DNA from: Ophiobolus disseminans | Lineage: Eukaryota; Ascomycota; Dothideomycetes; Pleosporales; Phaeosphaeriaceae | Assembly: GCA_010093685.1 (NCBI GenBank) | Contig: MU006218.1 | Span: 62,001-126,000 of the forward strand | Length of the DNA: 64,000 nt | Direction: 5' to 3' | In this document: in pieces, positions 34,535 through 45,683 of the stretch | How positions within the stretch are numbered: position 1 is the stretch's first letter | Layout of the letters: each line of letters starts with the position of its first letter | Program-made: the position numbers and the translations under genes | The notes under the pieces: generated by a model | The model's input: the letters and a program-made list of their open reading frames with translations, nothing else | Database searches by the model: none | What the model was told of the DNA's origin: nothing

Positions 34535-36190
34535 TCACAGTCTCGCCCCAGTCCTCTCATCATCTTCGCTCCTAACGCCCTGCCACGTATCCGCAACCTT
34601 CCACAGCTTCTCGACGCCAATACTTTCCAACAAACTTCCTCTACCGTCTCTATACAAACGATCATATTCTTCCTCATCAATCTCAACCACGCCATCTGGA
34701 CCAAACACCACGATCTTGCCGTCTCTGGCCCATCCCTCTCCGTTGACAAACTTGATGAAGTGGTCGGCCATGCTTTTCGCCGCACTCCGGTCTCGATCGC
34801 CAAGCAGGTGATTGAAATTCTGAAGCAGAAACGTCACATCGAGCTCATGGGACGAGATTCCCTCGAAGTCGCCTTCGAAGGGGTTCAGAACGTGGAAGTG
34901 GTACCGACCAGCCTTCTTTAGCGGAGAAGTCGATTTCCAACCTTTGTGCACGGCCCTTGCTGGAGCGTAGAAGCGCAACTCGGATACAAGACAGCGCAGC
35001 ATATCCTTCTCCTGCTTGGGTGACAGGCTGTTGTCAAGCTTGTACGCAGACAACAATCGTTCAGTGTCGGCATTTGTGAGGTAACGGTTGCAAGAGGCTT
35101 TCAACCGGTTGAGTGCATCTGGGTGGTCCAGTATACGTCCTTTGAGTACGGTTCCGTCGTGAGCTGTATCGCCAATTACGAATTCTTTACACCAGGATGG
35201 TTTGTGTTCGGAGCGATGGCCGTTAGCTAGGATGTTGAGTGTTGGGTCTACTTCTAGCCATTCTCCATCAATATGTGCGCAGTGATGTTGCGCAAGCGGT
35301 AGCTGCTGAGCTAGTGCGTCTACGTCGGTGTGTAGGAGTTTCTTTTTCAGACTCATGGTATCAGCGGCTTTCGAGGCCAAGAAAACAGCTTGATCTTTGT
35401 ACATCTGCTCATGCCACCATGTGTTTCTCGGCTTTCGTAAATTCGTCTCGCCGCTCATGATGATCACTCTTTCGAACAGGCCCTCGGTGCCAACGTTCGC
35501 GCACAGCAGCGTTGATAAGGATATACCCCCTGCTGACTCTCCTGCAGCGGTGACGTTGTCGGGATCTCCTCCAAAGCCAGCAATGTGTCTCTTGATCCAT
35601 TGGAAGGCTAGTATTTGGTCCTTGAATCCCATGTTACCCCCTGTCCCGAGTTCTCTGCTTGCGGCAAATCCCCACAGTCCAAGGCGGTAATTTATCGCAA
35701 CGCCAATCACAGGCTTTCCGATTTCTTCGCTCCGTTCCACGAACTTCCGTAAGTCATATTGGGGCCAGCTGTTGGATCCCATACTTAACCCTCCACCATG
35801 TACCCAGACGAAAACTGGTAGGTCTTTTGCACCGCCTCGCCTAGTATGCAGCGCAGACTTTGGCACTGTGACATTGACATGTAGACAGTCAAACTCATCC
35901 ATTCTTTCCGTATCGCCTTGGCCTGGTTCGCATGGCAAAGTGACATTGCCAGCCAACGTCAAATCCCAAGCCTGGGCTCCTCGTTTCTGCGGGCATGACG
36001 GGCCGAACTTGGTGGCGTAAACACCTCCATCGGCCCCGGCATCCAATGTATCGTGGGGTATCGATTCCTTGTAGCGGGCTGGAACTGAAGCGTACTTCAA
36101 ATTCCGGAACTGAACCGAGATAGGTGATGCTTTGCCGCGCAACGAGCAACCAAGCGTAGGGTGGCGGATGGTGTAATTGGAAGGTGGCAT
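34535..36190 (-). CDS. Type-B carboxylesterase/lipase family protein
   Basis: One intronless frame encodes 551 aa. The alpha/beta-hydrolase layout is clear: oxyanion-hole HGGG at residues 131-134, NYRLGLWGF, and the nucleophile elbow GESAGG at 217-222 with Ser219. The acidic member lies near GDTAHDGTVLKG and the catalytic histidine near ISSHELDVTFLLQNFN. There is no obvious signal peptide, so the protein is probably cytosolic, unlike secreted cholinesterase-like relatives. Such enzymes hydrolyse esters of varied small molecules. Confidence 0.92.
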   Translation of the reverse strand: MPPSNYTIRHPTLGCSLRGKASPISVQFRNLKYASVPARYKESIPHDTLDAGADGGVYATKFGPSCPQKRGAQAWDLTLAGNVTLPCEPGQGDTERMDEFDCLHVNVTVPKSALHTRRGGAKDLPVFVWVHGGGLSMGSNSWPQYDLRKFVERSEEIGKPVIGVAINYRLGLWGFAASRELGTGGNMGFKDQILAFQWIKRHIAGFGGDPDNVTAAGESAGGISLSTLLCANVGTEGLFERVIIMSGETNLRKPRNTWWHEQMYKDQAVFLASKAADTMSLKKKLLHTDVDALAQQLPLAQHHCAHIDGEWLEVDPTLNILANGHRSEHKPSWCKEFVIGDTAHDGTVLKGRILDHPDALNRLKASCNRYLTNADTERLLSAYKLDNSLSPKQEKDMLRCLVSELRFYAPARAVHKGWKSTSPLKKAGRYHFHVLNPFEGDFEGISSHELDVTFLLQNFNHLLGDRDRSAAKSMADHFIKFVNGEGWARDGKIVVFGPDGVVEIDEEEYDRLYRDGRGSLLESIGVEKLWKVADTWQGVRSEDDERTGARL

Positions 36191-36998
36191 TTCGGGATCA
36201 ATGTTTGATTAAAAGCAGAGTGGCTGCAAGATGTTTGCTGCACATATGAGAAAGCAAGTGCTCAAACATGATCCTTCGATAATCCGGGGTTAGCATCCAC
36301 GGAAGCTAGACAATCGTGCCACTTCGCGAGGTGTGGGGATGTGGGGCTGCGTGCAGGTATCCAGCGTCTTCAATTATCGTGATTCGACAAATAAAGACAT
36401 GTCGAACTATCAGATGGCTAGACTCGCATGGCAATGCAATCGCGATGCCAAAACTACGAGGATGACACACTCGTAGTTGGTGTAACTGTGGAGAAAGGGC
36501 CGATGCCTTCCCCAGATCTTGACAGATGTCCGTGCATGCAAGGGTTCAGACCTCGGCAATTGCACAGACTTAGCACCACCACCCCTGCGACGAAATGTAA
36601 GGAAGGAATATGATCGCATTTCATTATATCAAAATACACCTAAAAAGGAACAGGACCACTCACAGCTAATCGTAAACCTTGGGAGTTGCCAACCACGATC
36701 TCATGTGCCTATCCAAGCCCAACCCGACGCCAAGCTTACAAATACCATGCGCCAGTCTTGGAAGTCGCTCGAGGACAATGCCCCTTTGGTCAGGCATTTG
36801 AGAGTGTGTATCAGCTCTGCTATCGAGCGCTTCCCATCTGATTTCCAGTCCAACGTTTCCCAAGCCTCTCTATCGTAGATTCCATTCCCAGCAAACGATT
36901 GCGGTGCTACGTATGCCGCCTACAACTCATTCTTTTCTGTTTTGACAATCTACGATAGTTAATCGCAGAGGCACACAATGACCTCACACATGATCCCA
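36191..36998. other. Intergenic region, esterase promoter side
   Basis: An 808-bp gap. A plus-strand frame at 36519..36878 (119 codons) ends with a protein-like stretch (MRQSWKSLEDNAPLVRHLR), but its first half is not convincing and no domain is seen, so it is not called. Confidence 0.35.
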
Positions 36999-37608
36999 TC
37001 ACCCACACATCTCCGGCCCCTGCATCTCAACATCCTCCCCCCTCTCCACTTTCCTCACAATACCCTCCCTCTCCTCAAGGACCTCCCTCAACCTCTCCAT
37101 TCCCGTCTCGCCACTTTCCACAACTCGTAAATGCGCCCCAAGCTTCTTCCCCGGAAAGCGCTCCGGCTCCTCCATCAATCCGCTCCCATGGATAAAGTAC
37201 GACTGATTGATGCGCAAAAATCCATCTTTCTTGAACTTCGCACCATCCCGCAGAACGAGCTGCATCGCATACGGCGCCTTGGTTACAGGTGCGAAAGGCA
37301 CGAAATTGGTGAAGCGCGAATTCAGTCTGTGGCTGGTGGATAGACGCAGATTCATCGAGACGGTCGTGAGCTATAAGGCTTGTGTTAGTGGGACATGGTA
37401 CTTGGTACATAGGGCGGGGCAGATGTGCAGTCATAACGCGCCAATACCCTACCCGCTCCGGCGCGGCGCCGATGACGAGGACTTTGTGGTGGCGCGCGGG
37501 AAGCGTGATGTCGGTTTCGTAGCCGAGGGCTTCGTATTGTGTTTCGGGGCGGATGTTGTAGATCCCGCCGATGGCGATATGAGCGGGTGTGAAGGGGAGG
37601 GGAGGCAT
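36999..37608 (-). CDS. Conserved hypothetical small protein
   Basis: Exons 37608..37453 and 37370..36999 flank an 82-bp phase-0 intron and give 175 aa. The sequence is regular: LPFTPAHIAIGGIYNIRPET, then ETDITLPARHHKVLVIGAAP, then SRFTNFVPFAPVTKAPYAMQ, and a charged C-terminus with LREVLEEREGIVRKVERGE. I do not recognise the family. No signal peptide or membrane segment is present. Confidence 0.7.
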
Positions 37609-38047
37609 GGTTGTGTGGCCGAGTTGTTGTGGTGGGTTCGTGAAGAAGGGGAAGTGTTGTGTTGTGTAGTTGAGGCGTATCTAGTGGGCTGGATATGCGG
37701 TTGCTTTTGGAGGGTTGAGCGGGTGCGACGCTTAGGAACTGCGATGACGGGTTAGTTTTGTTTTGCATGTAGGTTGTATGGGAGATGAGAAGTCATTCGT
37801 GGCATGGTATGTTCGGAGAGGTTCTGAGAAGGGGACTGGGCTGGGATACTTTACTTCTCAATCATACCGTACACTTCAGCGCAACAATGACGCCTGGACA
37901 TCCTCAACGCCTTATCAAAATACCTTTTCTGTATACGACAAGCCTTGAATATAGCCATGCTACATCATCACGGAATAGATAACCGTATCATTGATGCCTT
38001 CATAGTCACATAACACACACCACACATCCCATCCCACCCTCTTCCCC
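37609..38047. other. Intergenic spacer
   Basis: These 439 bp lie between two same-strand genes. They hold the 3' flank of the dioxygenase gene and the upstream region of the small conserved gene. No other feature was seen. Confidence 0.35.
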
Positions 38048-40047
38048 CTACTCCTCCTCCCCATCCTCCCCACCATCCTCCTCATCACTCTCCCCAAACT
38101 CGACCCCAAACTCCGCACACACATCCCAGCGATCCCCTCCCGCACTCCGACTAACATACTTGGTGAACCTCAACACGCCCTTATCCCTCAAATTAATAGC
38201 CAAATTATTCCACACCGCAGACTGGCTGAACAGAATACCATCGTCCTCGTCGTCGGCGGCGGATTTGTAAATGGCAGGGTCGGCTTTGGCTTTGCGGCGT
38301 TGCCCGGCGCCGGTTTCGGTGGCGTTGTGCGAGGTGGGCAGGTGTGGGTGGTCTTCGTCGTCGTCGCCGGCCATGTACATTTCGTAGCCGCCGACTTCTT
38401 CGGCGGGTTCGGCGGGGGCTTTACCGTTGGCTTTCTTCTTCTTCTTCTTCTTCTTGCTCTTACTCTTACTGCTGCCGTTTTCTTGCGGCTCTTCGTCCTC
38501 GTCGCCCCAGCCGCGGGACGGCGTGATGCCCAGGCAGACTTCGAGCTGTGGGTCTTCTTCTTCGTAGGCGGTGGCGAGCGTGTAGTCTAGACCGCGCCGG
38601 AAGCGGCGTGCGAAGATGTTGCTGCGCGTGAGGGTGATGCCGGTGGCGAGGGATATCCATTTTGTGAATGCGGGGTGGGGGAAGAGGACGTCGACGAGGT
38701 CGTCGTAGGGTGTCATGCCGTCGCTCTCAGGATATGGAGTTGTGGGGATGGGTTGTATCGCTTTCCGGTAGAGGTAACGATGCTTATGCGGTGGTCGTGC
38801 GACGCCCACTACTGATTCTTTGCGATGCGGATTGGCTGGCAGGCTCGGTGTCTGTTCGTGATCCTTTGACTCCAGATATTCGCGAAGGCGGGTCGAAAAC
38901 TTGACAGACAAGAATTCGGCGAGTCGTATGGACGATTCGTCCGAGAAACTCTTCGACACTTCCTCTACGGTATCCGGGGTGAGGTAGTTTGGGTTGATGT
39001 ACTTGATCAGAAAGTCAATCTCGTTCTCGGTCAGTTCATCGTCCTCCTGCTTCGCCTGCTCTTCCCAGTCCGGAATATCGATCCAGTTTGACTGTGGCTC
39101 ATCGAAGACATCTGCTTTCCCCCCTTGTAATTGCGCGAGCGAGCTCTTCTCCGCAATCTTCTCCTCTAGGCCTTCCTCGTAGCCCTCCTCGCCTGCTTGC
39201 GGGATGTGAAACCAGCCGCTGATGGCCATTCGGATGCGCCCCCCATCTTCCTCTGCTTTCTCCTCGAGACCTCTTCTGTACACTTCTTCGACGTCATGGA
39301 AGCTCTCACCCGGTTGTACAGTGAAGAACGACAACTGATTCCACGCTGGTGGTATCGAAAGCGAAAAGTCGGGCTGCGGCACCTTGACTTCGTCACCCTC
39401 TGGTGTCTTGAGGTGCTCCGTAGGGTATAGACGCAATGCGCCGCCCCACTCGGCCTTCCATGGGATGTCAGGATCTAGCAGATACAAGATCCAGCTTACT
39501 CGCCGACTACCAATGACGTCATCATGGCACAGCAAGTGGCATCCTGGTGTGTATACATTCACCGCCATGTCCGTCTTGACTCCACTCAGCGGGCCCGACT
39601 TCGTTATCCCGGATAGGTATTTGCGAAAAGCCGATGAGTATAGTGAGTCGCGTAGGGTAAGCAAGCTCGGGAGCCGCTTGAGCGCGGAGTCGTCGAGGCC
39701 ATCGAGGTTCGCCAAGTCTCCGGACTGGTGGATCTTGTAGATATCTGTCTCTTTGGGCGTGAAGTGGATGTGTTCGCGGATTTCGTTGCGCACGTTGCGG
39801 AGGAGGGTGTCGTCGACGAGGTTTTGGATGACGGCATGCTTGTAGCTTCAGATTGTCAGTCACGTGTCTAGAATATAAGGGAAATTGGTGCGTACGGTTG
39901 CGACTCGGCATAGTAGCTTGTATAGCCCTCGAGCACCTTGCTCTCAAACAGGCCATTGCGGAAGTTCTTGTGCGCCTCGTCGTCGGAGATTGCTCTCTTC
40001 TTTTTCGCCTGGCCATTGGCCGACGCTTGGTTCTTGCGCTTCGCCAT
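38048..40047 (-). CDS. TPA1: Tpa1/Ofd1-type prolyl hydroxylase (2-oxoglutarate/Fe(II) dioxygenase)
   Basis: Exons 40047..39896 and 39845..38048 give 649 aa, matching the yeast Tpa1 length. The N-terminal dioxygenase domain shows the iron triad: H158 and D160 in CHLLCHDDVIGSRR, H234 in ESFHDVEEVY, and the 2-oxoglutarate arginine near RIRMAISGWFH (about R256). The second, C-terminal Ofd1-type domain follows (TPYDDLVDVLFPHPAFTKW, SNIFARRFRRGLDYTLA). The N-terminus is basic (KKKR), fitting a nuclear location. Tpa1/Ofd1 proteins hydroxylate ribosomal protein uS12 and, in fission yeast, control the Sre1 oxygen response. A low-complexity run of eight lysines sits in the C-terminal domain. Confidence 0.92.
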
Positions 40048-41043
40048 GCTGGATGTCCCGACTCCAGGAAGCGGGTGCGACGTGGTGGTTATATTTGCGC
40101 GGCTATCGAGTGTGGAAAGTTGTTCGAAATAAATGTGGACCCCTCACACCACTATCGCGCGTTTAGTCCCGCCCTCTACTCCGTACTCCATGCCAAACCT
40201 TATTCATTCCCCGGCCTCGTCAAACTATCTTCACCGTTCACGACACCCTCGCTTACGCATCTCCAGCTGCACCATAAAGGTCGCGATGCTTCAGAAAAAG
40301 CCATACCGCTCTCGTACTTTCTACGCGGATCACATTCGCTTGTGTGGGGAAGGTAGTGTTCCGGTTGGCTGGAAGTATGCTTCCGACAACGGGGAGGCGT
40401 TTCTGTCTCAACATTAACTTTATGGCTGATGGAGCCGAGGCGGTCCATATATTGATTGTTTTGCAACCAGACCTGCTTCTGGATGGGGTGATAGAACAGC
40501 GAACATGTCCGCGAGATGTGGTCTAGATGAGTGTCGATCCTTCGTATTGCAGATCTTGAAGGGTAAGGATTGACAAAGGCATTCATAGTGACAGTCATCC
40601 GTCAGATAATATGCAGCTCTGTAGGTCTTCATAATCATTGTCAGTCCAGCCTGGACTTTTCAAGTACAGGTAGTCTACCACCTTATCTGTTGAGAATGTG
40701 TGGGTTCAGTCCAGGTTGGTGGAAGGAAGGGCCGTGGTATCTCCGATGTGAGGGAGGCACGGCTGACTGTAACGTCCTTACGTGAAGTTGGCGTGGCCTC
40801 TTACACGGAACTACATGACAGTCAATACAATACGTTGCAGCCACCCCACCTCGTCCCTCTCCTTACTCGGTGATCTATGGTAGTCATACTTCTAGAGGGA
40901 CCTTGCTCCAATATTATCTGCTAATAATACATGTCAACCTCAAAAGAGCTTCACATCGGCGATGCATTGGACTTCAAAATGCCCCGAAGCTTATCCACCT
41001 CCAAGTCCAAGAAACAACCACAATCCAACCCCAGACCCATTTC
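40048..41043. other. Intergenic region of 1 kb
   Basis: Several short plus-strand frames (for example 40133..40417) lack domain features. The left end is the promoter of the dioxygenase gene. No gene was recognised. Confidence 0.35.
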
Positions 41044-41397
41044 ACCCCAACCTCCCAGCCCTATTAACAACCAACGCCACAAACGCTGCAACACCCGTAA
41101 CAATATACGACGCCACGCCAAACATGCCCTGCACATCATGTCTAAAGTACGCCCACAGCATCGCAAACAGGAAAAAAACTAGCCACCAACCCAATCGCTA
41201 CCACCACCAACTACACCCCACCCCTAAATCTACTTACCCCAACCTCCCAGCCCTGTTAACAATCAACGCCACAACTGCCGCGACAGCCGTAACAACATAC
41301 GACGCTACGCTAAACGCGCCCTGCACATCATGTCTAAATTGCGCCCACAGCACCGCAAACACGAAACTAGCCACCAGCCCAATCGCCACCACGCCCA
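41044..41397. repeat. Tandem duplication of a gene 3' end, 192-bp period
   Basis: Copy A (about 41044..41210) and copy B (about 41236..41397) are roughly 80 percent identical. Both begin ACCCCAACCTCCCAGCCCT and share TACGACGC and CCCTGCACATCATGTCTAAA. Copy B is the terminal coding part of the membrane-protein gene at 41234..43188. Copy A lies just past its stop and encodes the same tail (FRHDVQGMFGVASYIVTG, then ALVVNRAGRLG-stop), but a net 4-base insertion in a T/C run breaks its frame. Confidence 0.85.
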
Positions 41398-43188
41398 TCA
41401 ATATTTCAAAGTCCTGTCCCTCGCGGTAATGCAGTCCCCACCCCTCCGCCGGGCGGCGCACTTTCCCCTCCATCTCCCCGCGCGTACGCTTGGGTAGTTG
41501 GTCCAGCACGAGCGTCTCGTCCTCGTGAATACACGCTGGGGATGTGAGCATATGCATTAGTTGCTGGGAAAGGATGGGCGGCCACACGTCGAGGGGTCCG
41601 GCGGGTGTGCAGCGGTATTCTGCGTTGGCGGCGGGTTCGACTTTTGTTGCTGGGGGGATGCATTCACATTGTGCGGTGGGTGAAGATGTGCAGCAGGGCT
41701 CGTGGTCGTGGACTTCGACGTTGCCGTTGGACCAGAGGCGAAACTGAGCAGCTGTGTTAGTGTAGTTAGGATTCGGGTTGGAAGAACTGACTTTGACGAA
41801 GTAGAGTCCTTGGATGCATTGTAAGGAGAAGGCTCTGCGGATGTAGCCCCGGCGTTTAGCGAGCTGCTTCGCCATGAAGCAGAAGAGAGCCCTGTCGGTG
41901 GTGATGTCGTCGATGCGATCTTGATGCACTGTTCGGCGGTAACGTCCGCTTTGCATGCATGCCATCAGATGCAAGCTTTGTCGTTGTGGAGGATTTGCCC
42001 CAGTCGGTATACATGCTGAAGTTGTGACTTGGTTTGTGTGCTGTGGCAGGCATGGTGGTGGAACTTTGGATTGGGCGAAGGGGGCTGACAGCTTCTGTGT
42101 AGCATTTCCTAGCCATGTTGGAACACGAAGTATGTATCTCTGGTCAGACGTGCCCGGATTGTGGGAGCTAGCGACTACTTTGGCGCATATGGAGCCAACG
42201 AGTCTTGCGACTCCACCTTTGCGATATTCAACCACATCTCCGTAGAGGCTATCTCCACACTTCTGTTTGATCGTTAGTGCCGTCGGGTGTCATATGACCT
42301 GACTTAAAGGCTAGCTTACACATTGCCATCTCAATCGCGTAAAGCCAGCTATTAGTGGAGGCTCCAAGAAACCGACTATGACAAGAGCAGTCTGAAAGAC
42401 GTTTCTTGCACGCTCGATGCTGGTATCAGCTGTAGCGCACTTGCATAATGGAGCTAATTTCAAGTCTTCCTGAGGGTTGACGATGAGTTTCTCTGTAGCC
42501 CGAGCAATGTGTGTGGAGAGACTGGTTGCTGATGATGCTAATGACATTGTAGAGAGGACCGAATCCGCGTAAGATGATGACTTGCTGGCTTCGTTTATAA
42601 CACCGCTTCGAGACCTTCCGTACCATATGTGATCCCAGGAAACCTCCTGGGAAGGCGAAGGAGGCAGACTTGAGGCATCGTGCATATTCAGTGGATCAGC
42701 TGGAACATCGTCATTCAGCAATGTATTGATCCGGATGTTGGGGGCAGGCTGTTCGTCGTAAACGAACTTGGTGTGTACATACGGTGTCGACTGGGCTGGC
42801 CGAGGCTTTCGTTCACGATGAGAGCACCTGCCAGGAGGGGTGTTTGAGTCACAGCCTCGTGCTGAAGTTTGTTTGGGGATATAAGAACATTCGGAGTCTA
42901 GCTGTCGTTGGCGTAGTACCGCGTTCTGCTCCTCGCGCTTCCTGGCTTCGGCTGCAATCTCCGGCAGGTTGGGCGCCATTTCCCGGATGAGTACCCAGTC
43001 TCCTTGTGTTGGTCGAGTCTGATGTCGATTGGCCTTGGTATTCTAGATGGAAGGGAACTCACTGGCGGGTGCAAGACTCTCGTGACATGAGGCGGGGGCG
43101 ATGGCGAGGGAGCAGCTCTGGCGTAGACTCGGTCAAGACCGGGACTATTGGGGCGGAAATCATCTTCGGAGTACCAGTTGTCGTTCAT
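41234..43188 (-). CDS. Unrecognised protein with two C-terminal membrane helices
   Basis: Four exons (43188..43063, 43018..42320, 42262..41792, 41743..41234), all phase 0, give 601 aa. The start is MNDNWYSEDDFRPNSP. The first 250 residues are polar with PSPPP runs. A middle part contains DRALFCFMAKQLAKRRGYI and LQCIQGLYFVK. A cysteine-bearing segment follows (EPCCTSSPTAQCECIPP), then GPLDVWPPILSQQLMHML. The end carries two helices, ILMGVVAIGLVASFVFAVLWA and ASYVVTAVAAVVALIV. I do not recognise the family. The anchor topology suggests a membrane-bound protein with a large cytosolic N-part. The exon chain is supported by unbroken frame, but the first two joins rest on splice sites alone. Confidence 0.65.
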
Positions 43189-44000
43189 TTTGGCTATCCA
43201 AGGCTTTCTATTTCCCAACAGCAAGGCTGAGTAGACACCGGAGGCAAGTCACCTCTTTCGCAAGGCTGAACTCGTCTGCTTCGTCAGATTAATAGATGAC
43301 AACAAACGTAGTTTTCCCGACGTGCGATACCGAGGTTCGATAAGTTCAATAAGCCGAAGTGTCCTCGAAGAAAGGTGTCGAAACGATAATCCCACGGTCG
43401 GCTGAAGCCCTCGACATCCAAGTCCTGCTCTCCCCGCATTAGCGCCAGCCCGCAATGCATACTCAGCCTCATGATCCTGATTGGCTGCACCCATCATACC
43501 ATACTATCAGGAAACCGAGATCATCGTCGTCGCCATCCGTCCATCTTTTACAACAATGCACCAGCTGCCGCTTGGCACATGTATGCGAGATGTCAAAGTC
43601 ACAGACTGACCGGAGTAGACGGCTTCGAGTAGCGAAGGAGCTGAAAAGATTCTACACGACAGGGAGAATGAGATAACGAAGGTTGGAGCGCATCGGTGTG
43701 TGCTAAATATGGGATACAGGCGAGGGACGTGTTGGGACGGTTGAGGGAGGATGTTAGGGAGATTAGCTGGTCGTGACTTCCTCACCTTAATGGCCACGTG
43801 ACAAGGCTGTACGTCAACACTGACAGAACGCTGGATGATGTGTGACTCTCTTTAATGCAAGGCTTACGAAATATGCTGAATCATGGACTTGGGGGGTATC
43901 ATTGCTTTTCTGACTGACGCAGTAAGGAAATGTCGCTGAGCAGCATAGCTGCGACCCGTGCATGGGCTCCACCGCAATCGTAACACGTCGTGGCATGTCT
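43189..44000. other. Intergenic region
   Basis: An 812-bp gap between two minus-strand genes. A minus frame at 43249..43497 begins with two ATGs and reads MMGAANQDHEAEYALRAGAN, but no domain or joining exon was found, so it is not called. Confidence 0.35.
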
Positions 44001-45299
44001 TCATTCTACCTCACCACCACCAAGCAGCTTCTCAATCCTCCCATCAATCCTCTTGACGTCCTCACCCAAAACCTTGATGTTATTATGCATAGCCGTAGTG
44101 CACTTGGCCATCTCTTTCTCCACCACAACGAGCTGCCTCTCCCACTTCTTGATCTCCTCTTCCTGCTTTGCCTGGCGGACTTGTAGCTCTGACAAGGCTT
44201 CGTCGGCTTGCCAAGCACTCGTGTGTACGAGGCGTAGTGTGCGGAGGCGCTCCAGAACTAGTGGCAGGATGGGAGCGAGTTTGTCGATAGAGGGTAGTGT
44301 GCCGTACAGGGCGTTAATCTTGGCTTCTTGATCGGGATAGGTGACTGCTTTGGCGTCTCCGGAGCCTGACCCAGCTCGTGCAGCTTCTAGCCGAGTTTCC
44401 TTGAGCTGTTCGGCGTCTGCAGTGAGCTTCTTGATTTGCTGTATAGCTGTATCGAAATTGCTCGTTGAGGCGTCGCTGACCACTCCGAGGGTTTGTTCTA
44501 ACCTCTGCAGGGTACTAAAGACGGGGAACGTAGATCCTTCGCTCAGCTCGGGCATCGTGTTTCCGTTCAGGCCCAGGCTGTCTTCCAACTGCGTGATCCG
44601 TTTGTCGAACTCGGCGGCCTGGGTAAGAACATACTCCAGCTGGCTCCTCTGAACTTGTGTTCCTGGTAGTGGTGGCGCAGTTGCGATTGCCTTTGACAGC
44701 TTCGGGCTCGGTTCGAAGGGCTTGTAGTTCTTGAACTTTGTTATGGTCCTCTCCAGCTGCGCCTCTGGGCCCCGAGCACCGCCGCGGCGCATGGCATATA
44801 TGTTGTCAATCTTGCTCGCAGCGAATTCTAGGTACTGCTTTGGATCCGGCTCGTTGACCTTGGCCTTATCGCCTGCTGCGACCCTCCTCTCGTACTCGTT
44901 CTCTAGCTCGCTCAGCTCCCTCTTGACTCTCGTGAGCTTCTCCGCGAACGCCTCCTCTTTCTCGTCGTCACTGCGATCGCCCAGTATTTCGCCTCTCCGC
45001 CGCCGAGCGCGAGTGGATGTGCGATACGAGCGACGTTGTGCAGCGATGTTGTCTGAAAAGTCGACGCCTTGAGCATCTACCCGCGAGGGCTGGAAGCGGT
45101 TGCGCGCCTGGTTGGTCTGGAATCTTTGGTGGTGTACAGCGGAACGGTCAGGGTCGTCGTCGTCATCGTCGGACTCGGAGACGTTTGTCGAAGCCTGGAT
45201 TGTCGAGACATCTTCGGCGAGGTCGGGCGTTTCGTAGATGTCGGGCGCTGTGTCAATGCCGGGGAGATTGTCGTATTTTGGTCTCGTAGCTTCAGACAT
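44001..45299 (-). CDS. Dynamitin, dynactin subunit 2
   Basis: A single exon encodes 432 aa. It begins with the conserved dynamitin N-terminus, KYDNLPGIDTAPDIYETPDL, followed by an acidic stretch of six aspartates. The remainder is helical and coiled-coil: LTRVKRELSELENEYERRV, then QLEYVLTQAAEFDKRITQLE, and a C-terminal EEEIKKWERQLVVVEKEMAK. Dynamitin (p50) forms the shoulder of dynactin, the cofactor of cytoplasmic dynein for long-range transport and nuclear positioning in hyphae. No introns are needed. Confidence 0.93.
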   Translation of the reverse strand: MSEATRPKYDNLPGIDTAPDIYETPDLAEDVSTIQASTNVSESDDDDDDPDRSAVHHQRFQTNQARNRFQPSRVDAQGVDFSDNIAAQRRSYRTSTRARRRRGEILGDRSDDEKEEAFAEKLTRVKRELSELENEYERRVAAGDKAKVNEPDPKQYLEFAASKIDNIYAMRRGGARGPEAQLERTITKFKNYKPFEPSPKLSKAIATAPPLPGTQVQRSQLEYVLTQAAEFDKRITQLEDSLGLNGNTMPELSEGSTFPVFSTLQRLEQTLGVVSDASTSNFDTAIQQIKKLTADAEQLKETRLEAARAGSGSGDAKAVTYPDQEAKINALYGTLPSIDKLAPILPLVLERLRTLRLVHTSAWQADEALSELQVRQAKQEEEIKKWERQLVVVEKEMAKCTTAMHNNIKVLGEDVKRIDGRIEKLLGGGEVE

Positions 45300-45683
45300 T
45301 GTGTGGTGTGGATGTAGTCGTAAATGTAGTGGGGTGGGGTGATTGTGTTCAGCGAAGCTTTGGTGGACGCGTCAAAGTGGAAGTCGCGATCTATGGAGTC
45401 CGTGCGTTAGTATGCGGTATCAGGCGTGGCAGCAAACACATCTCACCTGAGACCCAGTATACAATTAATGCACGGTTTAGGACTTGGTTTATGCATGGAG
45501 TGATATCTTCAGTTATTTGATTTTCCCCTCGCTTCTTTGCGACCGCGAGATCTCTTGATAGCTACGCTAACCGCTAACCTCATAATCACGGTACCCATGC
45601 TTCTCGATCCTGTCGTCAAAGCCTGGAAAGAAGATCGGACACCCCAGCTACTCAATCGCTTCGCTCTAATGTGCCAAATAATC
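45300..45683. other. Promoter of the dynamitin gene / 3' flank of ARPC2
   Basis: These 384 bp lie between two same-strand genes. A minus-strand frame reading on past the ARPC2 stop in this region is an artefact of its unspliced last intron. Confidence 0.4.

Noticed and set aside
45509..45683. Continuation of the ARPC2 frame past 45684
   Set aside because: It exists only if the last intron (45813..45764) is retained; splicing gives the conserved ARPC2 ending TASGRTFKVQA.
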